Source: Pelagomonas calceolata (lineage: Eukaryota > Sar > Pelagophyceae > Pelagomonadales > Pelagomonadaceae). Taken from it: a DNA stretch of 64,000 nt. The translations under genes were made by a program, and so were the position numbers. Location of the stretch: assembly GCA_918797485.1 (NCBI GenBank), contig CAKKNE010000004.1, positions 1,922,001 through 1,986,000 of the forward strand. Direction: 5' to 3'. Below the pieces are notes generated by a model. The model worked only from the letters and a program-made list of their open reading frames with translations. It ran no database searches and was not told the origin of the DNA. Positions 52,060 to 59,933 of this stretch are shown piece by piece (position 1 is the stretch's first letter; each line of letters begins with the position of its first letter).

Positions 52060-52932
52060 ATGTTCCAGCAGGCCGTCACCGACAACGGCGGCGCGCCGCC
52101 CCCGGCCGAACGGGGCTGGCTCGATGGGCTAACAGCCTGCGTCCTCCCTACTACGGACGGCGACGACGCGCCGGGCGACTCCCTGAGCCCCTGCGGCTGC
52201 GACTCGACGAGCGCGCCCGACGACGCCCCATCAGCGCAGCCGCCGCCGCCGGCGACGGCCGCGCCCGGGTCGGCGCGCGTCGTCGTGCTGGGCGGCGACG
52301 GCTGCGGCAAGCTCTCGCTAATAAGAGCGTGGCGGCGGCGCGACCCGAGTACTTCATATGAATCGAGCCGCCACGGCGCGCGCTTCACGCACGTCGCGCT
52401 CGGAAATGATGGCCACGTCGTCCTGAACGCGCTGGATAGCGGGGACCTCGCCTCGCCCAAATCGATGAAGGCGGCGGCCCAGACCTTCGACGAGGCGACG
52501 GCGCGGGAAGTCCGCGTCGCGTCAGCGCACGCGCGCCTGAGCTCGGCCGAGGGCGTCGCGGTCGTGGTGGACGTGGCGACGGTCGACGTCGAGACGGCGC
52601 GGGCCTGGGTCCAGGCCGTGCGCGCGGCCCACGCCGCCGCCGCCGTCGTGCTCATCGCGAACAAGTGGGGCCTCGCGCGGAAAGAAGCCGAGGAGGCTGA
52701 TTTAGTTTCCAGGGCGGCGCGGCTCGCGCGGGCCTTGGACGTCGACGCGTGGTTCCCGGGCCTGGGCGAGGTCGACGCGGAGAAGGCGACGGACGCGGAC
52801 CTGGCGCCGCTGCGCTACCTGCTCGACGACGTGCTCATGCGGCGGCGCGTCTTCGCCGCGAACGTGGCGCGTGCGCGCAAGGAGTCCGCGCAGGGCCTGC
52901 GCGGCGCGGGGCGGGCGGGCATGGCGGCCTAA
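52060..52932 (+). CDS. Divergent small-GTPase-like protein
   Basis: The 290-residue protein starts MFQQAVTDNGGAPPPAERGW with a disordered acidic N-terminus of about 70 residues. ARVVVLGGDGCGKLSLIRAW is a P-loop in which the usual GK(S/T) reads GKL followed by S. LNALDSGDLASP stands where DTAGQE is expected. AAAVVLIANKWGL is the NKxD motif with glycine or leucine in place of aspartate. The fold of a Ras/Rab protein is clear from the spacing, but the nucleotide-binding residues are altered in three motifs, so GTP binding may be lost or changed. No C-terminal prenylation cysteine is present. Closest to RABL/Rab-like groups by eye. Confidence 0.65.
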   Translation: MFQQAVTDNGGAPPPAERGWLDGLTACVLPTTDGDDAPGDSLSPCGCDSTSAPDDAPSAQPPPPATAAPGSARVVVLGGDGCGKLSLIRAWRRRDPSTSYESSRHGARFTHVALGNDGHVVLNALDSGDLASPKSMKAAAQTFDEATAREVRVASAHARLSSAEGVAVVVDVATVDVETARAWVQAVRAAHAAAAVVLIANKWGLARKEAEEADLVSRAARLARALDVDAWFPGLGEVDAEKATDADLAPLRYLLDDVLMRRRVFAANVARARKESAQGLRGAGRAGMAA

Positions 52933-52996
52933 TAAGAGTCCTTGTCAGTCCAGTTCGTGCGGGATTCGAGTGTATATAGTCGAGCTGCTCAGGCTC

Positions 52997-53065
52997 AGGC
53001 TAGTTACGTCGCAGGGTCCCCCGTACCCCTCCCGCTCCCCCCGGGCCCACCCGTCCGGCTGGACT
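52997..53065 (+). repeat. 69-bp dispersed repeat, copy B
   Basis: Reverse complement of 20470-20538 with one mismatch. It is followed after 13 bp by a palindromic motif copy, as in the other location. Confidence 0.85.
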
Positions 53066-53078
53066 CAGGACGCAGCTT

Positions 53079-53101
53079 GCTAGTGTCTTACAGACGCTAG
53101 C
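53079..53101 (+). promoter_or_regulatory. Palindromic promoter-proximal motif, copy 10
   Basis: GCTAGTGTCTTACAG then ACGCTAGC. It lies 142 bp before the patatin gene start and next to the 69-bp repeat. Confidence 0.5.
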
Positions 53102-53242
53102 TCGGCTCTTGCTGGGCTTTTCTCGTCTGCTTGCGCACGCCCGCGATCAATCTGATTGCGAGCACTCGTTTAAATTTTGTGCGGCTGCTGCGATGGTAAG
53201 CCGAAAATTGATCGAATAATCACAACCATCAACCCTACAACA

Positions 53243-54049
53243 ATGCGATACCTCCCAGCAATTGCCGTGGCGGCCGCGGCGAGCGTGCCGTCCGCGGCGA
53301 GCGTGCCGCCAGCGGCGAGCGTGCGCGCGCCGGTCGACATCGTGCTGTCGTCCGGCTTTCTATGCTTCTCGCGGCACTGCGGCTTCCTCGACGCGCTGCA
53401 GCAGTCGCAACTCAGCGTCGCCGCTTACGTCGGGACCTCGAGCGGCGCGCTTGCGGCGTCGATGGCCGCGGCGGGCGCGGACGCGGACGCCGTCGCGGAG
53501 GAGCTGTCGCGCACGAGGCCGCTCGCGTCCTGCCGGCCGAGCGTGACGCCCTGGCGCGGAGCGTTCTCGACGCGCGCGCTCCGCAAGCGCATCAGTCGCG
53601 TGCTGCCGGCGACGTTCGAGGAACTGGGAAAGCCGCTCGGCGTCGGCGTCTACGACCGAGAGACGGGCGAGCCCCGGCTCGTAACGAGTGGAGATTTACC
53701 CCGAGCGGTGGCGGCGAGCTGCGCCGTGCCCGGGCTTTTCGCGCCCGTGCGGCTGGACGACGGCGCGCTCTACCTGGACGGAGGCGCGGTCGACCGGACC
53801 TTCCTCGCGCTCCACAAGGCGTGGCGGCCCGAGCGCCGCGCGGTGTGCCACCTCGTCAAAAACGATGGCGTGGAACTCGTTCAGCGAGATGGCATCATAG
53901 ATGGCGTGTATGTTGTCAAGACGCCGCGCGCGAACGCCAAGCTCTGGGGCCTCGGCGACTTCGAGGGGGAAAGGAAAGCGGCGGAGGAGCTATCGAAGAG
54001 GTCGCTCGCGGCGCTCGCGAACCTCGATCGAATTATACTAAATAAATGA
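53243..54049 (+). CDS. Patatin-like phospholipase
   Basis: Patatins are serine/aspartate lipid acyl hydrolases. The 268-residue protein starts MRYLPAIAVAAAASVPSAAS, a signal peptide. The catalytic core shows VLSSGFLCFSRHCGFLDAL (normally the DGGGxRG oxyanion strand, here replaced), AAYVGTSSGALAAS (GxSxG elbow with the nucleophile serine) and LYLDGGAVDR (DGG with the catalytic aspartate). VAASCAVPGLFAPVRLDDG matches the family AxxAxPxxFxPV segment. It is short, like bacterial and algal patatins. The missing glycine-rich oxyanion motif could lower activity. A plastid or secreted location is inferred from the leader. Confidence 0.85.
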   Translation: MRYLPAIAVAAAASVPSAASVPPAASVRAPVDIVLSSGFLCFSRHCGFLDALQQSQLSVAAYVGTSSGALAASMAAAGADADAVAEELSRTRPLASCRPSVTPWRGAFSTRALRKRISRVLPATFEELGKPLGVGVYDRETGEPRLVTSGDLPRAVAASCAVPGLFAPVRLDDGALYLDGGAVDRTFLALHKAWRPERRAVCHLVKNDGVELVQRDGIIDGVYVVKTPRANAKLWGLGDFEGERKAAEELSKRSLAALANLDRIILNK

Positions 54050-54056
54050 ATTCAAG

Positions 54057-54418
54057 TTACATCTCATCATGGCCTCCTTCCTCCGCGTCCAAGTCGACGA
54101 CGTCCTCCTCCGTCGCGTCCGCCTCGGGCGCCGGGAACGGCGGCCCCTTGCGCCAGACCTTGAACGGCCCGCCGGGCACGGACTCGTACTGTCTTTCTAA
54201 CCTCTTGTAGAGGAGCTCCTCGAAGCCCTCGTATTTATCCGCGATGGTCCCCGCGTTCGCGACCTGTGCGTAAATCAACCAGTGAGTCGGGCGCACCCGA
54301 TAATTCTTCACTAAGTCCTTCCACGGCGAAAACGCGACCGCGCTGACCGAATGGAGCGGCGAAAGACCCCCAGGGGCACGCCATCGAGCCGGCGTCGCGT
54401 CGATGGCGTGGGGGCCAT
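54057..54418 (-). CDS. Short conserved-looking protein of unknown function, gene model uncertain
   Basis: The end is clear: TIADKYEGFEELLYKRLERQ, then GGPFKVWRKGPPFPAPE and an acidic tail with stop at 54057. Two models fit. In one, exon 54368-54418 (ATG, MAPTPSTRRRLDGVPLG) is joined by a 104-nt intron (GTCTTTC to ACGCACAG, 54264-54367) to exon 54057-54263, giving 85 residues. In the other the frame is unspliced and reads PWKDLVKNYRVRPTHWLIYAQV upstream, which looks like protein but has no ATG, only a GTG at 54464. The acceptor ACGCACAG equals that of the PurU intron. I do not know the family. Confidence 0.45.
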
Positions 54419-54456
54419 GATTGAGCCGTGGTGGAGACGCGTCGCGACAATTTGAT

Positions 54457-56238
54457 TTATGCACCGTTCGCGACCTTGTCCGGCTGCGCCCTCCCGTAAA
54501 AGTCCTCCAGGATCGCGATGGTCTTGGCGCGCGTGATGCGCCGCTTGCCCATGTGATATAAAGTGAAGGAGCCCGGCAGGGCCACGAAGGCCAGCAGGAA
54601 CATCTTCAGGTAGCCGTGGCACTTCTTCTCCTCCGCCTTGCGCTTCATCCTCTCGGCGTTCCGCGGGACGGCCGCCGCCAATACTCGAGCCACGGGGATG
54701 CCTCTCGTATCGACGGAGTACTCGACGGTGCACTTCTGGGCATGCGTCACTTCGTCATCATCATCGACGGTCTCGAACGGGTCGTAGCAGCCCTCCCGCA
54801 GCGCCGTCGAGTCCTCGACGAAGGCCCAGCTCAGCTCGGCGTCGTCCGTGAGCTGGCGCTCCTTGAGTAAATCTTTCCTCACGTACGCATGCCGCGCCGA
54901 GCACGGCAAGTCTTCGCCCGCTTCGAACAACGTTTCTTGCTGTTTCGTGTCCGGCGAGCCGCGGACCAGCGGCGCAATACCAATACTGGATGCGAGGACG
55001 CTCTTCTGCGAGATTTCGGGCGCCTGCGGCAGCCCGAGCTCCGACGCTGTGAGGAAGGCGGCGCCGAGGACCGCATCCACAGCTTCCGCCTCGACGACGG
55101 CGACGTTCTTCTTGGCCAGGGACGCGGCCGCTTTTAGAGCCGCTTCTGCGAGAGTAGCTTCGCCCCGCACCAAGTAATGCGACGGCGCCTCGAGCGCCTC
55201 CTTACTAATAGAGGCGAGCGCCTGCTTGATGACGGCGCGCGCCGCCGTCTCGCACTTGGCCACCAAAGCGTCATTCTTCTCGCCCAGCGCGCACTTGACG
55301 AGGGCGGCCCTATCCTTCTTCAGCACATCGCCGGCGACGGCCACGGCCCGGAACTGGCCCTCGTCCACATCGACCACAGCACAATCCACGCCCATGCTCG
55401 TCACGTCGACGCAGACCACGCGGCCCTCAATGCCGTCGACGGCCGCGGCCCCGAAGGCCTGGGGCTCCTTGAGCGCCTTGCCCACGAGCGCCGCGACCGG
55501 CGCGCCGACGATCGACGCCGCGGTGCAGTCGACGGCCTCGAGCGCCCGACACAAAGCCAGGCGCCAGGCCGCGCTCGCCGAGGCGGGGGCGACAATTGTA
55601 CAACGCCGCACGGGCCGCTCGACGAGCTGCGTCGCGCGCTGCCTTGGCTTCGCGCAGAGGAGCGCCACGGCGAGATGCGGCGCGACCTTCTCTCCGTCCA
55701 AGTCGTAGCAGGCCTCCTTGACGGCGCCGAAGTCGGACTCCTCGGTCATCGTGGACTGGAGGCCATCGACCGCGCCGAGCGACGCGCCGGGCGCGAGGAT
55801 CTCGTCGCGGCCCCGCGCGCCGACCTTCGCGCCGGCGAGGTGGGGCTCGGCCGCGCGCTGCGAGGGCTTCTTGCGCGTCCACTTGAGGAATTGCGACGCA
55901 TCGTCGATCTTGAGCGTCGCGGGGCAGGCGCCCGTCTTCTGGGCGTCAAACGGTAACGGCTTCGCACCGCGGCCGTCCCAGCAGGCCGCTCGTACGGTGG
56001 AACCGTGGACCTCGAGCGTGAAGCACGCGGCGGCGCCGTCGCGCAGCGACGGGTCCTCCTTCCGGCGGTTGACGTCGGCGGCGCCCGGCGCGACGCCGCC
56101 GCCGGCCGGCGCCGCCGGCGCGGCGCCCTGCGGCGGCGCGAAGTTCGGCATGGCCTGCTGCGGCATCATCTGCATCGGCATCGCGCCCGTGGTCTGCATC
56201 TGCATCGGCATGGCGCCGCCGCCCATCTGGAGCGCCAT
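54457..56238 (-). CDS. Divergent Hsp70/actin-fold protein with methionine-rich N-terminus and membrane tail
   Basis: The 593-residue protein starts MALQMGGGAMPMQMQTTGAM, a Met/Gln/Pro-rich disordered tail. The next 400 residues follow the Hsp70 nucleotide-binding fold loosely: a start strand (ACFTLEVHGSTVRAACWDG), RRCTIVAPASASAAWRLALCRALEAV in outline (family VITVPAxFxxxQRxA), AASIVGAPVAALVGKAL, VVCVDVTSMGVDCAVVDV (phosphate-2-like) and a final GAAFLTASELGL (family GAAxxA). The DLGTT and GGxTD signatures are not preserved, so ATPase activity is doubtful. A hydrophobic helix (YLKMFLLAFVALPGSFTLYHMG) near the C-terminus suggests membrane attachment. Relationship to Hsp110/Hsp70-like proteins is moderately supported. 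Confidence 0.65.
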   Translation of the reverse strand: MALQMGGGAMPMQMQTTGAMPMQMMPQQAMPNFAPPQGAAPAAPAGGGVAPGAADVNRRKEDPSLRDGAAACFTLEVHGSTVRAACWDGRGAKPLPFDAQKTGACPATLKIDDASQFLKWTRKKPSQRAAEPHLAGAKVGARGRDEILAPGASLGAVDGLQSTMTEESDFGAVKEACYDLDGEKVAPHLAVALLCAKPRQRATQLVERPVRRCTIVAPASASAAWRLALCRALEAVDCTAASIVGAPVAALVGKALKEPQAFGAAAVDGIEGRVVCVDVTSMGVDCAVVDVDEGQFRAVAVAGDVLKKDRAALVKCALGEKNDALVAKCETAARAVIKQALASISKEALEAPSHYLVRGEATLAEAALKAAASLAKKNVAVVEAEAVDAVLGAAFLTASELGLPQAPEISQKSVLASSIGIAPLVRGSPDTKQQETLFEAGEDLPCSARHAYVRKDLLKERQLTDDAELSWAFVEDSTALREGCYDPFETVDDDDEVTHAQKCTVEYSVDTRGIPVARVLAAAVPRNAERMKRKAEEKKCHGYLKMFLLAFVALPGSFTLYHMGKRRITRAKTIAILEDFYGRAQPDKVANGA

Positions 56239-56574
56239 GGCGGAGGTGTCTGCGGCGCGGTCGCGGCGAGGCGTCAGGACGCAGCGCCTGGAGCGCTGTC
56301 GAGGTGCTCTTGACTCGCACAGCCGAGACTCGTGTGCGAGAGGCAATCAGAGATAGCGGCATACATACTAGTAGACGCCATCGACGCGGCAACAACCACG
56401 GGCGTGGAGGTTCTACGCCATCGACGCGGCGTCGTGTGACCGTAGCCGCGTCTGCCCGGAGAAGGACTCGTGAGGCTCGGAGTCGGAGTCGTGAACGTCG
56501 ATCCCGTCGACGGGACATGGTATACCATGCGAGGGGAGGGAGAAGCCACAACTAAAAAAACGACAAAAGCCCAC
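56239..56574. other. Intergenic region with short direct repeat
   Basis: ACGCCATCGACGCGGC occurs at 56375-56390 and 56415-56430. It is upstream of the Hsp70-like gene and downstream of the roadblock gene. No coding signal. Confidence 0.5.
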
Positions 56575-56880
56575 TTAGGACGAGGCCGGCGTCCAGCGCT
56601 GGATCACGACGACGATGAAGTCCTCGTCGACGGCCACCAGGATCTCCGCCTTCTTCGCTCGAACTCTGAGGTAGCGCAGCTCGTTCTTCGGGTCCAGGTC
56701 GCGCACGACGCCGCGAGCTTTCGTCGCGAGGACCGTCATGAACTCGGCGTAGACCTCGGCTTTGGCCGCGGGCATCGACGGCAGCCGCCGCAGGACCTGG
56801 CCGTCCTTGTCGACGATCACATAGCCCTCGACGCCGCTCTGGAGCTTGACCCGTTCCAGCGTCTCCTCGACCTCGGACAT
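56575..56880 (-). CDS. DYNLRB: Dynein light chain roadblock/LC7
   Basis: Roadblock light chains form dimers on dynein intermediate chains in cytoplasmic, IFT and axonemal dyneins. The 101-residue protein starts MSEVEETLERVKLQSGVEGY. It has the family pattern GVEGYVIVDKDGQVLRRLP, then RDLDPKNELRYLRVRAKKAEILVAVDEDFIVVVIQ (in outline), normally LRIRTKKHEIMVAPDxxYxLIVIQ. The length is exactly that of DYNLRB1. GGCTGCCC follows the start codon directly upstream on the minus strand. Confidence 0.96.
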   Translation of the reverse strand: MSEVEETLERVKLQSGVEGYVIVDKDGQVLRRLPSMPAAKAEVYAEFMTVLATKARGVVRDLDPKNELRYLRVRAKKAEILVAVDEDFIVVVIQRWTPASS

Positions 56881-57212
56881 GGCTGCCCAGAGCTCGGTGG
56901 CTGCCCCAGGAAAACGCGCGCTCGCCGCGGCACGCGTGCGTGCGCAGTCCTACGGCGACGACGGGTGCCTCGCGCGAGGTACGATGGCTTGCGTTGCCTC
57001 GGCGTCGGCGCGCGGCGCGGACGGGGCTGCTTTGCGTTACGCCTATGTTTGCCTTTTTTGGTGGGGCGAGCATGCGAGCTCTCGCCATTGAGCCGTGCGC
57101 TTCCGAGCGCTCCCGGCGCCGCCCGCCACCGATACGTGCCTCCCGGTGTAGCCGGTTCGGGTTGTTGGCATTTGGCACTGGTTCGTAAAAGGCTGCCCCA
57201 CCATTAGGTACG
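56881..57212. other. Divergent promoter region
   Basis: GGCTGCCC occurs at both ends: at 56881-56888 and 56900-56907 beside the roadblock start, and at 57191-57198, 15 bp before the next start. No gene is supported between. Confidence 0.45.
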
Positions 57213-57713
57213 ATGGACGCGCCGCCCGAGGAAGACACGGAGCGCATCGCGAAGCTGCGGGAGCAGCGCCGCGCGGACCGCGAGCGACGGCGGCGCGCGC
57301 ACCAGCAGGCCCAGGCGGCCGCCTCTGACGAGCGGCAGGCGCCCGCACAAGCGGACAACTCGCAGGAGGCGCCCGCGCAAGCAGTCCAAAGGGACGAGGA
57401 GCCCGTCGTCGCGCGCGCCGTCGGCGGCGCCGCACCGATCAACGCGGTCGTCGTCGCGGACGTCGCGCCGGTCGCGGCCGTCGCTGTGGTCCCGCCGGCG
57501 CCGCCAGCACCACAAGAAGAGCGCTACCCCGACGTCGACGCGGAGTTGTTGGGCGAGGAAATTCGACGGGAGCGGACTCAGATCGACGGCTTCGACGCGC
57601 GCGCGACGGCGGTCTGCGACTTGCTGGCCGAGGCCGAGCGCAAGCTCGCCGAAGCGGAGCGCATGGAGGCCGCGCTCCTCGCGGACGACGACGACGGAGG
57701 CGCCGACCAGTAA
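57213..57713 (+). CDS. Small coiled-coil protein of unknown function
   Basis: The 166-residue protein starts MDAPPEEDTERIAKLREQRRAD. A charged helix (about 8-45) is followed by a Q/A-rich linker with two related QAPAQA units, a valine/alanine-rich stretch (NAVVVADVAPVAAVAVVP) and a C-terminal coiled coil (LLGEEIRRERTQIDGF, then LLAEAERKLAEAERMEAAL). The tail is acidic. No family recognised. Confidence 0.55.
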   Translation: MDAPPEEDTERIAKLREQRRADRERRRRAHQQAQAAASDERQAPAQADNSQEAPAQAVQRDEEPVVARAVGGAAPINAVVVADVAPVAAVAVVPPAPPAPQEERYPDVDAELLGEEIRRERTQIDGFDARATAVCDLLAEAERKLAEAERMEAALLADDDDGGADQ

Positions 57714-57869
57714 GTATGTGCACTACTAGGGTTTCCGAGAGGAAGAAGTTAACAGGGTGTCGCCGGTCGCGGGGTCGCGCCCGGCGGGGGGGATACGGCC
57801 CGTGCCCCGGGGGCCCGGGGGCCGGCTTTGCCGCGCCGCAGCGGCCGCGGCGGGATGTCAGCGCGCCGC

Positions 57870-59207
57870 TTACATCATGTCGTCGCCCTCCTCGTCCTCG
57901 TCGAACTCGCCCTCCTCCTCGGCGGTCGCGTCCTGGTACTGCTGGTACTCGGACACGAGGTCGTTCATGTTGGACTCGGCCTCGGTGAACTCCATCTCGT
58001 CCATGCCCTCGCCCGTGTACCAGTGGAGGAACGCCTTGCGGCGGAACATGGCCGTGAACTGCTCGGCGACGCGCTTCCACGTCTCCTGGACGGCCGTCGT
58101 GTTGCCGATGAACGTCGTCGCCATCTTGAGGCCCTTCGGGGGGATGTCGCAAATGGCCGACTTGACGTTGTTCGGGATCCACTCGACGAAGTACGACGAG
58201 TTCTTGTTGACGACGTTGAGCATCTGCTCGTCGACCTCCTTCGTGGACATGCGGCCGCGGAAGAGGCAGGAGCAGGTGAGGTAGCGGCCGTGGCGCGGGT
58301 CGGCGGCGCACATCATGTTCTTGGCGTCGAACTGCTGCTGCGTGAGCTCCGGCACCGTGAGCGCGCGGTACTGCTGCGAGCCGCGCGACGTGAGCGGCGC
58401 GAAGCCGACCATGAAGAAGTGGAGCCGGGGGAACGGGACCATGTTGACCGCGAGCTTGCGGAGGTCGCAGTTGAGCTGGCCCGGGAAGCGGAGCGAGCAC
58501 GTCGTGCCGCAGACCGCCGCCGCGATGAGGTGGTTTAGGTCACCGTACGTCGGCGTCGTGAGCTTGAGCGTGCGGAAGCAGATGTCGTAGAGCGCCTCGT
58601 TGTCGAGCGTGAAGCACTGGTCCGAGTTCTCGACGAGCTGGTGCACCGAGAGCGTCGCGTTGTAGGGCTCGACGACCGTGTCCGACACCTTGGGCGACGG
58701 GATCACGGAGTACGTCGACATGACGCGGTCGGGGTACTCCTCGCGGATCTTGGAGATGAGGAGCGTGCCCATGCCGGCGCCCGTGCCGCCGCCCATGGAG
58801 TGGACGAGCTGGAAGCCCCGGAGGCAGTCGGACTCGGCCTCCTTGCGCACGACGTCGAGGACCGAGTCGATGAGCTCGGCGCCCTCCGTGTAGTGGCCCT
58901 TGGCCCAGTTGTTGCCCGCGCCCGTCTGGCCGAAGACGAAGTTGTCCGGGCGGAAGAGCTGGCCGAAGGGGCCCGCGCGGACGGAATCCATCGTGCCGGG
59001 CTCGAGGTCCATGAGGATGGCGCGCGGCACGTAGCGGCCGCCCGTCGCCTCGTTGTAGTAGACGTTGATGCGCTCGAGCTGGAGGTCCGAGTCGCCGTGG
59101 TACGTGCCCGTCGGGTCGACGCCGTGCTCGTCGGAGATGACCTCCCAGAACTTGGCGCCGATCTGGTTGCCGCACTGGCCGCCCTGGATGTGGACGATCT
59201 CGCGCAT
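57870..59207 (-). CDS. TUBB: Beta-tubulin
   Basis: The 445-residue protein starts [24 protein letters not shown] is the tetrapeptide used for mRNA autoregulation in animals. The GTP-binding [12 protein letters not shown] loop, [44 protein letters not shown] (in outline) and the acidic tail [16 protein letters not shown] are all present. It is intronless and highly similar to other beta-tubulins. Compared with the usual EAESCDCLQGF it reads [10 protein letters not shown], one residue shorter. With IFT57 and roadblock nearby it shows that the microtubule and flagellar toolkit is present, though tubulin itself is universal. Confidence 0.98.
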   Translation of the reverse strand: MREIVHIQGGQCGNQIGAKFWEVISDEHGVDPTGTYHGDSDLQLERINVYYNEATGGRYVPRAILMDLEPGTMDSVRAGPFGQLFRPDNFVFGQTGAGNNWAKGHYTEGAELIDSVLDVVRKEAESDCLRGFQLVHSMGGGTGAGMGTLLISKIREEYPDRVMSTYSVIPSPKVSDTVVEPYNATLSVHQLVENSDQCFTLDNEALYDICFRTLKLTTPTYGDLNHLIAAAVCGTTCSLRFPGQLNCDLRKLAVNMVPFPRLHFFMVGFAPLTSRGSQQYRALTVPELTQQQFDAKNMMCAADPRHGRYLTCSCLFRGRMSTKEVDEQMLNVVNKNSSYFVEWIPNNVKSAICDIPPKGLKMATTFIGNTTAVQETWKRVAEQFTAMFRRKAFLHWYTGEGMDEMEFTEAESNMNDLVSEYQQYQDATAEEEGEFDEDEEGDDMM

Positions 59208-59933
59208 GGTTGCTTAAGTTACTTTTACCTGCGGCGGGGCGGCGCGTTCGAAGGTGCGTATGACGGCGGAGGTCCGGCGGCGTCTCTTCTGGCCCGCGGC
59301 GGCGGCGGCGGCGCGGCGGCGGGGCCTTTTTGGGGTGGCGTTAGCCCCGGCCTGGATGTATCAACAGGGGCTGCCCCGCGCGCGCAAAAGCGCCGCGCGT
59401 TGGTGGAGATGGGGTCCGGCACCCACGGAAGGCGTTGCGACCGGCGGCGGCGCGGTTAGGGCACGGGCAGGCGCTTAAATGGAGAGGAAATAAGCAGCGA
59501 CGGCTGAGCGGCCAGCGCTATTTTGGATGCCTTTGCCCAACACTAGGGCTTACAGCCTTACTATTAGTGCGGCGCGGGGCCCGGGACCTTGTTCCGGGGT
59601 CGCGACCCGGGCCGGGGACCGCTCGGCCGCGCCCCGGTCCCTGTTTGAGGTGCTCGTCCGGCGGGCTGCCCCATCGTGGCTGCCCCGCCGGCCTCTCTCT
59701 AGTACTGCTCCCCGGCCGAGCGAGGCCTCCGGCGCCCCCGGGAGCGGTCCGCGGGCGCCACTCGTTTCGCAACACCGCCTCTCGCAGCGCTGCCCTCCGG
59801 AGCGCGCCCGCGGCCGAAGCCCTGCACTCTGTAGGTTTACTGACGTGCGGGACGCGGCCCCGGGCCTCCCGCGTCGGCTGCCGCAAGGAGCGCTGCTGCA
59901 AACCAGGCTCGGAGGAGGCTGCCAGTCCCCACC
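59208..59933. other. Long divergent region between tubulin and adenosine kinase
   Basis: It contains GGGCTGCCC at 59368-59376 and 59663-59671, GGCTGCCCC at about 59679, and a degenerate palindromic motif (ACTAGGGCTTACAGCC, then ACTATTAG, about 59542-59568). No coding sequence is supported. Confidence 0.45.
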
